16,668 nt of DNA from Gammaproteobacteria bacterium UBA1119. GTDB taxonomy: Bacteria; Pseudomonadota; Gammaproteobacteria; Pseudomonadales; Azotimanducaceae. The notes under the pieces were generated by a model. The model did no database searches. It was not told the origin of the DNA and saw only the letters and a list, made by a program, of their open reading frames with translations. Positions 1-7,143 of the stretch are shown here, one piece after another. The position numbers were made by a program, and so were the translations under genes. Location: contig DCBA01000028.1 of the NCBI GenBank assembly GCA_002313255.1, positions 1-16,668 of the forward strand, given 5' to 3'. Every line of letters begins with the position of its first letter. Position 1 is the stretch's first letter.

Positions 1-1
1 A

Positions 2-715
2 TTACACGAAACCGGTCATGCTCTTTATGAGCAGGGCCTACCGCCCTCGTGGCGCACTCAACCGGTGGGTGGTTCCGGCGGCATGGCCTTGCACGAGAGT
101 CAATCGCTGTTCATGGAAATGCAGGTGTGTCGGAGCCCTGACTTTATTGCGTTCGCGGCGCCGCATATTCGCGACGCTTTTGGTGGTGGCAACGAATCGG
201 CAGAATGGTCTGCAGACAATCTGCTGCAGCACGTTAGGAAAGTAGGGCGTGGTTTGATACGTGTCGACGCGGACGAAGCCACTTACCCCATGCACGTGAT
301 TTTGCGTTATGAACTCGAAAAAGCGCTAGTAGCTGGCGATCTTGATCCCGCGGATATTCCCGATGCCTGGAACGAAAAAATGCAGTCGTACCTTGGACTG
401 GGTACCGAGGGAAACGACGCAGACGGTTGTATGCAAGACGTGCATTGGTTTTCGGGTGCGATCGGCTATTTTCCGACGTATACGCTAGGTGCTCTCGGCG
501 CAGCGCAGCTATTTAAGTCTGCGATGGAAGCCATCGATGATTTGCCCGGTTTAATTGCCCATGGGGAATTTGGTATCTTGGTTGGCTGGTTGCGCCAACA
601 GGTCCATTCTCAGGGCCGTCTTTTAGCGACCGGACCTCTGATCGAAAAAATCACAGGGGAACCGCTAAGCGCACAAGCGTTTAAAGTCCATTTAGAAAGT
701 CGCTATTTCGACTAA
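2..715 (+). CDS. Carboxypeptidase Taq (peptidase family M32), C-terminal part, 5' truncated
   Basis: This is the C-terminal half of a zinc carboxypeptidase of family M32, a cytosolic enzyme that trims residues from peptide C-termini. The frame is open from the window edge and shows the zinc motif HETGH at fragment residues 2-6. A HESQ motif follows at 31-34, and its Glu32 sits 30 residues after the first His, the family spacing for the third zinc ligand. Further M32 hallmarks are IRVDADE with a following TYPMH around residues 90-101 and DVHW...GYFPTYTLG near residues 160-178. M32 proteins are about 500 residues, so roughly the first 260 lie outside the window. It ends with TAA and is followed by 186 bases with no convincing gene before the next lipoprotein. 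The family call is firm; the true start cannot be seen. Confidence 0.95.
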   Translation, partial: LHETGHALYEQGLPPSWRTQPVGGSGGMALHESQSLFMEMQVCRSPDFIAFAAPHIRDAFGGGNESAEWSADNLLQHVRKVGRGLIRVDADEATYPMHVILRYELEKALVAGDLDPADIPDAWNEKMQSYLGLGTEGNDADGCMQDVHWFSGAIGYFPTYTLGALGAAQLFKSAMEAIDDLPGLIAHGEFGILVGWLRQQVHSQGRLLATGPLIEKITGEPLSAQAFKVHLESRYFD

Positions 716-901
716 ATCGTTGTACCCCAACATTTGAGGAGAGCCCTCGGCATGGATGTCGAGAGCATGCGAGACGTCGTTGTCATTAAGGCGGAAGCTC
801 GTCAAACGGCAGGCTTTTCAGGGCTGGCCGATAGATTAAGTCTTATCCTAGGTGACGAATCCGGGGTTAGATGTGCGTCGAACGTGGCGTACCATCGAGG
901 A

Positions 902-1390
902 ATGATCAGGCGTCGTTCGACCTTTTTAACGGTTGTGGTACTTCTTAGCGCCTGCGCAGATATGGCTGCCGAAGAATCGTTGGAATCGATACTTGCGGAA
1001 CCTCTTCCCGCTGAGGCGTATGTCGCGTCCGTACGGTGCTTGACCATGCGAACATTTCGGCGCATCGAAGTTCTAGACGAAAACACGTTGCTGATGCGGG
1101 GGTTGGGCAACCGCTCGTGGATTGCCCAGACCCATCGGCGTTGCCGCGGCTTGCGTAACGAGCACTTGCTGGACTTCCAGCAACGCCGTGGCCGAATATG
1201 TACAGGCGATTCGTTTCGGGGGTTCATTGCGGCGAGCGAACGCATCGTCGTTACACCGGTGTGCGGGATTCGTGTGATCCATGAAGTCGATAACGACCAA
1301 GTTGTCGCTCTCGACCACGCGATTCGAGCCAAGCGATATACCGGTACGGTCCTGCGTTCATGGAACCAGAAGACGGCGACAGCGGAATAA
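902..1390 (+). CDS. DUF6491-like small lipoprotein
   Basis: This is a 162-residue envelope lipoprotein of unknown function. From the ATG at 902 the product begins with three arginines, a hydrophobic stretch and the lipobox LLSAC, with Cys18 as the lipidation site. Residue +2 is Ala, so outer-membrane sorting is expected by the E. coli rule. The mature part has the pattern I associate with DUF6491 proteins of proteobacteria: RCL...R.IEVLDENTLLMRG, then RRC.GL, then a paired cysteine region ending in VCG. The mature protein has four further cysteines (46, 81, 100, 121), which could form disulfides in the periplasm. The frame stays open upstream to a TTG at 734 and an ATG at 752, the latter with GAGGAG ten bases before it. 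I prefer 902 because only that start puts a signal peptide at the N-terminus, although its own ribosome site is poor. The family call is from memory of the pattern and is moderately sure. Confidence 0.75.
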   Translation: MIRRRSTFLTVVVLLSACADMAAEESLESILAEPLPAEAYVASVRCLTMRTFRRIEVLDENTLLMRGLGNRSWIAQTHRRCRGLRNEHLLDFQQRRGRICTGDSFRGFIAASERIVVTPVCGIRVIHEVDNDQVVALDHAIRAKRYTGTVLRSWNQKTATAE

Positions 1391-1423
1391 CGGATGAATT
1401 TTCAAGTTACGCGAAGGCGCTTG

Positions 1424-1452
1424 TTGAGGGTCAGCGAGTTACCGGCTATATT
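1424..1452 (+). promoter_or_regulatory. Sigma70-type promoter for the MerR-TPR/M48 unit
   Basis: A -35 hexamer TTGAGG (1424-1429) and a -10 hexamer TATATT (1447-1452, five of six to consensus) are separated by exactly 17 bases. Transcription would begin near 1459, giving an untranslated leader of about 125 bases before the ATG at 1584. The rest of the 1391-1583 gap shows no gene. The 17-base spacer is a normal one, not the stretched 19-20 bases usual for promoters activated by MerR proteins. Confidence 0.5.
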
Positions 1453-1583
1453 CCCTAGAACCGTATCGCAATCCAGAAAGGCGATGGTGTTTGACGGCTG
1501 CGAGGAAATAGGCTGTTAGTGGGTTGTGACGTCGGGACGGATCTACCGAAGGCTGACCAGACCAGGCGAGTGTCGGGAGTGCC

Positions 1584-2456
1584 ATGCCGGACTTGTTCGT
1601 AGCGCCTCAGAAAAGCGAGACTAATCGGCGCGGATCTGACCATGGTTATACCACGCGCCAAGTAGCGGGACTTACCGGACTACCTTCGCGCCAAATTAGG
1701 CACTTCGTCGAACGGGGCCTTATCGAGCCCGAGCGAGGTGATCGGTACGAGTATCGCTTCGGATTCCAAGATTTAGTTTTGCTCCGGACGGCGCGCCGTT
1801 TGCTTGATGGCGATGTGAAAGTACGGCGGACCTTTTCTGTTTTGACGAAGTTGTGCAAACAGGTCACGGATGAACGAACGCTTTCTTCGCTACCAATTTA
1901 TGCCGACGGCGACAACGTCGTTCTCCGTGGATCTCAAGGCATCTGGGATGCCCAAACAGGGCAAGGTCTATTGAATTTTGCGGGAGCCGAGCCGGCTGAC
2001 AACATTGCTTCGCTGGCACAGCGTGGCGACCGGGGCAAGGAGTCTTTCGATGAACTCGATGGCGACGATTGGTATAACCTCGGACTCGAGCTCGAAGAAG
2101 TTGACCCTGAGAAGGCTCCTGATGCTTACCTGCGAGCAATCAACTTGGATCCAGAGAACGCCGATGCGCACGTCAATCTTGGACGTCTGTGTCAACTACG
2201 AGGCGACCTAAAACGCGCAAAACAGCACTACCATCGTGCCCTCGAAACAACGCCTTCCCATCAACTAGCTCACTACAACATGGGGACGGTGTTCGACGAA
2301 CTTGACGAGATTGATCTCGCGGTAAAGTTTTATCGAAAAGCGCTGTCTGTTGCTGACGCGCATTACAACCTGGCCCGTATCTATGAAATTCGAGGCGACC
2401 AGTTGTCTTCGCTGCGTCACTTGCGTCAATACCGAAGACTGATGGATTTGGATTAA
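1584..2456 (+). CDS. MerR-type HTH / TPR fusion protein (putative regulator)
   Basis: This is a 290-residue protein with a MerR-like winged-helix DNA-binding domain at about residues 21-75 (YTTRQVAGLTGLPSRQIRHFVERGLIEP, split by the recognition turn). A short middle segment at about 103-133 (LPIYADGDNVVLR, then SGQ-like TGQGLLNF) follows. The C-terminal half, about 163-290, is made of tetratricopeptide repeats with recurring AHVNLG, AHYNMG and AHYNLA turns. TPRs bind protein partners, so it may be a regulator whose DNA binding is tuned by a partner. It lacks the usual MerR dimerisation coiled coil and metal-binding cysteines. The ATG at 1584 has GGGAG four bases upstream. The M48-TerB gene follows after 15 bases, so the two are probably co-transcribed from the promoter at 1424-1452. 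Domain assignments are firm; target and partner are unknown. Confidence 0.85.
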   Translation: MPDLFVAPQKSETNRRGSDHGYTTRQVAGLTGLPSRQIRHFVERGLIEPERGDRYEYRFGFQDLVLLRTARRLLDGDVKVRRTFSVLTKLCKQVTDERTLSSLPIYADGDNVVLRGSQGIWDAQTGQGLLNFAGAEPADNIASLAQRGDRGKESFDELDGDDWYNLGLELEEVDPEKAPDAYLRAINLDPENADAHVNLGRLCQLRGDLKRAKQHYHRALETTPSHQLAHYNMGTVFDELDEIDLAVKFYRKALSVADAHYNLARIYEIRGDQLSSLRHLRQYRRLMDLD

Positions 2457-2471
2457 CAGCGACAAATTTGA

Positions 2472-3674
2472 ATGACGGAAGCGGAGAAAATCCGTTGTGG
2501 TAATGACCGTGATCTCTTTGATGCTCTTGGCCGGGATCCAACAATTGTTCGGATCAAGGAACGAATTGCTCGGATAGAGGGCGACTCTCCGTTTCGGACT
2601 CGACGACGGCTCCTTGCAACTGCAGTCCGGCTGAGCCACGCGATGGCTCCGTCGTTGCGATCGATGGCGGATGCGTGCATAGAAAAGTTGGGCGTTGCAT
2701 TACCCTTGGAGCTGTTTGTATTTCCGAGCCCGCAGCACAACGCCATGTGCTTTCGGCCCGAGGAGGGCCGGCTGTTGGTTATGTTTTCTTCGGCGTTGTT
2801 GGAGGATTTTGAAGGATCTGAAATCGTTTTCGTGATGGGCCATGAACTTGGGCATCATGTCTATGCGCATCATGACATACCGATTGGATTTGTACTTCGG
2901 GGCAAAGAGAAGCCTGACCCGCGGCTCGCTCTGTCGTTATTCGCTTGGTCACGGTACGCAGAAATTTCTGCGGACCGCGCCGGGGCTTATTGCGCGGATG
3001 ATCAGGAGGGTGTAGCACGCGCATTATTCAAATTGGCATCTGGTCTGTCCGGACGAACCATTCGCTTCCAACTTGCTGACTTCTTGTCACAGGTCGATCA
3101 GATGCAAGAAGAAGACGCCGACCCAGGCGTGGGAGCGCCCAGTGAGGATTGGTTTTCTACCCATCCATTTAGCCCACTACGAGTGAAAGCCTTAGAGCTT
3201 TTCCATCGGTCGGAGTTGGTTAATTCCTCGGGAGGAAGTATTGCGCAACTCGAAATGGGTGTGCAGAAGCTAATGAGCCTTATGGAACCAAGCTACCTGG
3301 AGGCAAAGACCGTGGCAGCCGAAGCCATGCGCCGTCTACTCTTTGCAGCGTCGCTCACGGTCGCGCGTGCCGACGGCGAAATCACTCAAGCGGAAGTCGC
3401 GATTTTCGAGAAGTTTTTTGGCAAAGGAGCGTTCAAGGAAACCGTCGATGTCAGCGCGTTGGAGGAGGATCTCGATGATCGGATTGACCGCGTAAAAGAA
3501 GTCGCCAGCGCTACTCAGGCGATGCAGGTATTGCAAGACCTTTGCATCGTCGCTCGTGCAGAGGGCCATACCATGGAGCCCGAACGAGGGGTATTAGAGG
3601 ATATTGCGACGAAGCTAGGTTTCTCTGCGAATTTTGTGACGCGAATTCTGGAGGTCGATTTAAGCCCTGATTAA
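2472..3674 (+). CDS. Soluble M48-family metallopeptidase with C-terminal TerB-like domain
   Basis: This 400-residue protein joins a zinc protease to a stress-type domain. Residues about 60-250 are an M48 peptidase: HELGH at 124-128 gives two zinc ligands and the catalytic Glu125. EISAD at 164-168 supplies the third ligand Glu164, and STHPFSPLR at 229-237 is the conserved late motif. Residues about 284-396 resemble TerB/tellurite-resistance helical domains (LLFAASLTVARADGEIT, then EKFFG, then a second helical repeat). No signal peptide or membrane helix is visible, unlike HtpX or BepA, so a cytosolic place is likely. The start ATG has no strong Shine-Dalgarno, which fits translation coupled to the MerR-TPR gene 15 bases upstream. 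It ends 15 bases from the stop of the convergent lipoprotein gene. Substrate is unknown. Confidence 0.9.
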   Translation: MTEAEKIRCGNDRDLFDALGRDPTIVRIKERIARIEGDSPFRTRRRLLATAVRLSHAMAPSLRSMADACIEKLGVALPLELFVFPSPQHNAMCFRPEEGRLLVMFSSALLEDFEGSEIVFVMGHELGHHVYAHHDIPIGFVLRGKEKPDPRLALSLFAWSRYAEISADRAGAYCADDQEGVARALFKLASGLSGRTIRFQLADFLSQVDQMQEEDADPGVGAPSEDWFSTHPFSPLRVKALELFHRSELVNSSGGSIAQLEMGVQKLMSLMEPSYLEAKTVAAEAMRRLLFAASLTVARADGEITQAEVAIFEKFFGKGAFKETVDVSALEEDLDDRIDRVKEVASATQAMQVLQDLCIVARAEGHTMEPERGVLEDIATKLGFSANFVTRILEVDLSPD

Positions 3675-3675
3675 G

Positions 3676-3696
3676 CCGTTGGTTTGCCGTCAACGG
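3676..3696. terminator. Inverted repeat at a convergent gene junction, possible bidirectional terminator
   Basis: CCGTTG (3676-3681) and CAACGG (3691-3696) form a perfect 6-bp stem with a 9-base loop, located exactly where the M48 gene (stop ending 3674) meets the opposing lipoprotein gene (stop at 3690-3692). There is no clear T-run on either side, so intrinsic termination is only a possibility. Confidence 0.3.
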
Positions 3697-4124
3697 ATGT
3701 TGTGCAATTCGCGGATTGATCGAGCTGCGCCTTTGTCTCCGCGCCCGTCGAGCGCATTCGCTATCGTTCGCCATGCTTGAATTTGGTCCATTTTCGAAAG
3801 GAAAAGGGCAGCTTTCCGAGCAAATTGTTCCGCCCGAATAAATCCCATGCGACTGAGTTCCGCATCGGCTAGAACGAGCCAGGTATAGCCGTTTTGTGGA
3901 TCCAGCCGTAATGCCCGCTCAAGCAAAACAATCGCGTCCACCACTTTGTCTTTGGCAATCATGTCGCGCGCGTTGGAGATCAGGATCGTCGATACAGTGT
4001 TTTCGGGTTCGAATAATCCCCCGCTTATTGGCGCGGTCGTTGACTGGCTTTCCGAGGGCGCCGGTGCTTTAACAGCGCATCCGGCCGAAAACAAGAAAAC
4101 AAAAAAAATCGTCAGTCGCGCCAT
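3690..4124 (-). CDS. lpoP: TPR lipoprotein, LpoP-like candidate activator of PBP1b
   Basis: This is a 144-residue outer-envelope lipoprotein. The first 16 residues form a lipoprotein signal with the cleavage motif FSAGC (Cys16 lipidated, Ala at +2). A flexible Pro/Ser/Thr linker runs to about residue 40, and a TPR-type helical domain fills about 45-144 (AIVLLERALRLDPQNGYTWLVLADAELS and the following repeats). Its start overlaps the end of the PBP1b gene by 13 bases (4112-4124), a tight translational coupling. In Pseudomonas aeruginosa the lipoprotein LpoP, also built of TPRs, is encoded beside the PBP1b gene and activates that synthase from the outer membrane; this gene matches in size, architecture and position. 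The family resemblance is seen; the activating role is inferred. The alternative is a generic TPR lipoprotein. Confidence 0.75.
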   Translation of the reverse strand: MARLTIFFVFLFSAGCAVKAPAPSESQSTTAPISGGLFEPENTVSTILISNARDMIAKDKVVDAIVLLERALRLDPQNGYTWLVLADAELSRMGFIRAEQFARKAALFLSKMDQIQAWRTIANALDGRGDKGAARSIRELHNIR

Positions 4125-6382
4125 TCCCGGATTTTACTACGACGTCGAGACGATCCTCTTGCACAGTCGATTTTAGCGGGTAAGTCAACGCTCCGTGGGA
4201 GGGGAACGCTTACTGCGTTTGGACATTGTTCTGTGGTCTCGTTTCCGGTTTGGTAGTCGATCCAAGTCCACTCCAACACGTCGCTTAACCGCGGCACTAG
4301 CGCGTTTTGAATGGCGAGATCATGCGCCAACAGATCCCATAAACGAAGCGCGCCTCTCGATCCGCTGAGACCGTGGGCACCGTTGTCGTCTTTCCCAATC
4401 CACACAATGGTTAGTAGGTTGGCGTCAAATACAGCCACCCAACTATCTCGGTAATTGTCCGATGATCCTGTTTTACCTGCGATTCCCGTTGAGCGAAACT
4501 GAGAAGACCGCCCGGTACCGTGTTGCATGGCAACTTGTAATGCGCGTGTCATGGCGGCTGCGTTATCGGGGCTAAACATCTGTTTAACGTCAATTGCGTA
4601 GCGGGACAGGGTGGCGGCCCTATCGTCTAACACCACAACGACGGACCTACCTGGAGTTCGGAATCCGCCGCTCGCGAAGGCAGCGTAAAGTTCCGACACT
4701 TCGAAAGGCGTGAGATCCAGCGCACCGAGAAATAATGAAGGGAACGGATGCGAGATGGCCTTCCCGGTAAGATTTGTGATGCGGTTCGCCACTTTCGCGA
4801 CGCCAATGTCCATACCGACGCGCACGGTCGCGACGTTGAGGGAGTCGCTTAAAACACGTATGAGCGGAACGGGCCCGCGGAATTGTCCGTCGAAGTTGAG
4901 TGGCGTCCAATTGTTGAAATCTGGCAGCACAATCGGTGCGTCATCGACAGTGGAGGCGAGGTGATACCGGCCGCTTTCAAGAGCGCTTAAGGTAACGACG
5001 GGTTTCAACAGCGACCCGACCTGTCGACGCGCGTCGAGAGCCCGATTGAATCCCTGGCTCCCTTGGGTACGCCCACCAACCACCGCATGGATGTCGCCAG
5101 TCTGGCTGTCGCGCATGATCACGGCTGCTTCTAACGTTTTAGTCGGCAAGTTTCGCTCGCGTTCTAAATTACCCAGTGTTCGAAGCGTGGCGGTTTGGGC
5201 CGCGTCTTGAAGATGTGGCTTTAAGGTGGTGAATATTCGATAGCCGTTAGCGGCGAGGTCGTCAGCATCGAAATCTCGAGACAATTCGCGTCTGACGAGA
5301 TCCATAAATGCCGGGTAATAGCGTCCGCCAGCGCGAGAAGCGGCCAGCTGAATCGGATGGGCGAGTGCTGCACGGACAGTGGCATCATCGATCAAGTCGT
5401 AAGCGCGCATGGTATTAAGAACTCGGTCGCGGCGAGCCTGAGCGCGTTCGGGATATCGGTACGGGTTGTAATAGGTCGGACCGCGAACGATGGCGACCAA
5501 CAGGGCGATTTCTTCGGCGCTGAGTTCCTCAAGTGGGCGACGGAAATAGAACTGGCTTCCGAGCCCAAATCCATGAATTGCCCTGCGCCCGTTTTGCCCC
5601 AAGAAAATTTCGTTAATGTATGCGTTGAGCAGTTCTTCTTTTTCGAAGTGGCGTTCGAGGATGATAGCCATGACGAGCTCACGAAATTTGCGGGTAAACG
5701 TTCTGCGATTATCGAGGAAATAAGATTTCACCAATTGTTGGGTTAGCGTGCTTCCGCCCTGGCGGACTTTTCCCTCGGCAACGTTGACCATCAATGCTCG
5801 TAGAATGCCGCCAACGTCGAAGCCCCAATGACTTTGAAAGTTGCGGTCTTCGACAGCGATTAACGTTTCGGTCAATAAATGAGGCGTGTTCTCTGGTTCG
5901 ACAATTAGACGGTCTTCGCCGTGACTAGGAAAAAAACTTCCGATGACGGCCGGTTCTAGCCTGACCGGACCGGTTCGGTCAGCGGACAATAAACGCGAGA
6001 GGCGGTCACCGCGGAATCGTACAGAAACTGTTTGTGCGGCACGGTGACCATCTGGGAACCGGAAGGGTCGTAGCGTTACAACGACGGATCTTGGGCCGAT
6101 GTAGTAGGTCCCTGGATACTCGCCGGACCCCTGCGGGCTGTACCCAAGTCGGTCCAGCTCGATGAGAAATGCCTCTTGAGAAAGGTCCATGCCTTCGTAG
6201 ACTTCGAGCGGTTGCGCGAAAACCTGTGCGGGAACCGTCCATCGGCGTCCTTCGAATGTCCGAGTAATGGTGCCGTCCAGATATACCACGTAGGCTCCGA
6301 CACCAACCAACCCGATTAATGCTGAGATGACAATGGACCGAATCACGCGCGACCAAAGTCGGCGCCATCGTTTTTTCGTCAC
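4112..6382 (-). CDS. mrcB: Penicillin-binding protein 1B, bifunctional peptidoglycan glycosyltransferase/transpeptidase
   Basis: This class A PBP (756 residues) polymerises and cross-links peptidoglycan from lipid II at the inner membrane. A basic N-terminus and one membrane helix (about 14-34) are followed by a UB2H-like region (about 60-150). The glycosyltransferase (GT51) domain covers about 160-335, with catalytic Glu178 in EDRNF and the GGSTLTQQLVK motif at 209-219. The transpeptidase domain covers about 415-700, with nucleophile Ser457 in SLLK, SLN at 514-516 and KTG at 637-639. The start is a GTG at 6382 with only a weak ribosome site. The gene lies 57 bases downstream of the dsbA-like gene and overlaps the TPR lipoprotein gene at its end, forming a three-gene envelope operon. 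Its only two cysteines, Cys720 and Cys740, lie in the periplasmic tail and could form a disulfide. Confidence 0.97.
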   Translation of the reverse strand: MTKKRWRRLWSRVIRSIVISALIGLVGVGAYVVYLDGTITRTFEGRRWTVPAQVFAQPLEVYEGMDLSQEAFLIELDRLGYSPQGSGEYPGTYYIGPRSVVVTLRPFRFPDGHRAAQTVSVRFRGDRLSRLLSADRTGPVRLEPAVIGSFFPSHGEDRLIVEPENTPHLLTETLIAVEDRNFQSHWGFDVGGILRALMVNVAEGKVRQGGSTLTQQLVKSYFLDNRRTFTRKFRELVMAIILERHFEKEELLNAYINEIFLGQNGRRAIHGFGLGSQFYFRRPLEELSAEEIALLVAIVRGPTYYNPYRYPERAQARRDRVLNTMRAYDLIDDATVRAALAHPIQLAASRAGGRYYPAFMDLVRRELSRDFDADDLAANGYRIFTTLKPHLQDAAQTATLRTLGNLERERNLPTKTLEAAVIMRDSQTGDIHAVVGGRTQGSQGFNRALDARRQVGSLLKPVVTLSALESGRYHLASTVDDAPIVLPDFNNWTPLNFDGQFRGPVPLIRVLSDSLNVATVRVGMDIGVAKVANRITNLTGKAISHPFPSLFLGALDLTPFEVSELYAAFASGGFRTPGRSVVVVLDDRAATLSRYAIDVKQMFSPDNAAAMTRALQVAMQHGTGRSSQFRSTGIAGKTGSSDNYRDSWVAVFDANLLTIVWIGKDDNGAHGLSGSRGALRLWDLLAHDLAIQNALVPRLSDVLEWTWIDYQTGNETTEQCPNAVSVPLPRSVDLPAKIDCARGSSRRRSKIREWRD

Positions 6383-6439
6383 GACGCCGTTCGTGGTTTG
6401 GAACGTCGGTGGCTACGCCGCAACACTGCGATCAAGGGG

Positions 6440-7120
6440 TCATTGATCTGGTGATTTAGCGAGCAGCTCATTCACCAAGGCATCGATTATTTCGAGTGCG
6501 CGCGTGCGTCCTAGATCCATGTTAATCACATAGTTATCGGCGACGACCAATGCCGGGACGCCCGTCAGGCCGTACTCCCTCCAACGTTGATCGTCCGCGA
6601 GAGCAAGTTCGCTGATGCGGCGCCCTTTGATCGTACTCAGAAACACGTCGCGTTTAATACCGAAGCCGTCGACGTAGTCGGCAATCGATTCAGCAGTCTG
6701 AAAGCGTTTTCCTCGATCGTGGATTGCTCTAAACAGTCGCGTATGGTTTCGCTCGAGTGCATCGTGATGCGCAAGCACATAATGGGAACGGGCGAGAAGC
6801 GCAATTTCGCTCGAGTACCCCACGTGGGCGCGTCGAAATTGAACCCCCGCTGGGAGCGTCGTCTTCCAGTCTTCGATAACAGGGTCGAAGTTCCTACAGT
6901 GGATGCAGGCGTAGGAAAAGTACTCAACGATCTCGATCGGTAGAGTACGAGGATTTCGCCCGAGATCTCGGTATTTGTTTTCTGCGCCTGATCCACCAGC
7001 ACCTAATCGGCCCGAGCTGTATAGTGTTCCGACGACAATCAACGCAACGATTACCACTGCGCCGATGGCGATGATTGCGGTTCGGAGACGGTTAACTCGA
7101 GCTATCTGTGATCGTGCCAT
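6440..7120 (-). CDS. Membrane-anchored DsbA-like thiol:disulfide oxidoreductase
   Basis: This is a 226-residue thioredoxin-fold protein acting on the periplasmic side. One hydrophobic helix at about 13-33 without a clear cleavage site suggests a signal anchor. The redox motif is CIHC at 72-75, inside EYFSYACIHC, and the cis-proline is Pro189 in TGVPALVV. Between them is the helical insertion typical of DsbA (about 100-170). Classical DsbA has CPHC; Ile in place of Pro probably changes the redox potential. It is the first gene of a minus-strand unit continuing into PBP1b and the TPR lipoprotein, and a disulfide substrate may be the cysteine pair of that PBP1b. The start ATG at 7120 lies only 23 bases from the divergent glutaredoxin-like gene and has no Shine-Dalgarno. 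It is an oxidase or isomerase by family; which one is not settled. Confidence 0.9.
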   Translation of the reverse strand: MARSQIARVNRLRTAIIAIGAVVIVALIVVGTLYSSGRLGAGGSGAENKYRDLGRNPRTLPIEIVEYFSYACIHCRNFDPVIEDWKTTLPAGVQFRRAHVGYSSEIALLARSHYVLAHHDALERNHTRLFRAIHDRGKRFQTAESIADYVDGFGIKRDVFLSTIKGRRISELALADDQRWREYGLTGVPALVVADNYVINMDLGRTRALEIIDALVNELLAKSPDQ

Positions 7121-7124
7121 GCGG

Positions 7125-7138
7125 GCAGTTTATACTGC
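7125..7138. promoter_or_regulatory. Palindromic bidirectional promoter core between dsbA-like and glutaredoxin-like genes
   Basis: GCAGT TTAT ACTGC is a perfect inverted repeat in the 23-base gap between the two divergent start codons (7120 and 7144). The plus strand reads TATACT at 7131-7136 and the minus strand reads TATAAA at 7134-7129, each five of six to the -10 consensus. Starts about seven bases downstream would fall at or next to each ATG, so both mRNAs could be leaderless, which fits the lack of a Shine-Dalgarno for either gene. No good -35 is seen on either side. It may equally be a repressor operator. Confidence 0.4.
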
Positions 7139-7143
7139 ACCGC

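Noticed and set aside
734..901. In-frame N-terminal extension of the DUF6491-like gene, with GAGGAG before an ATG at 752
   Set aside because: The extension would bury the lipoprotein signal peptide and lipobox about 50 residues inside the protein; the ATG at 902 gives a normal lipoprotein.
802..1332. Long minus-strand open frame opposite the DUF6491-like gene
   Set aside because: Its product is low-complexity and Arg/Ser-rich with no recognisable fold; it is a shadow of the lipoprotein frame.
1429..1558. Distant inverted repeat GGTCAGC (1429-1435) / GCTGACC (1552-1558) around the MerR-TPR leader
   Set aside because: Seven bases separated by over 110 bases can easily occur by chance, and there is no supporting structure between them.
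5357..5746. Plus-strand open frame opposite PBP1b
   Set aside because: It lies entirely within the conserved glycosyltransferase domain of PBP1b on the other strand and its translation resembles no protein family I know.
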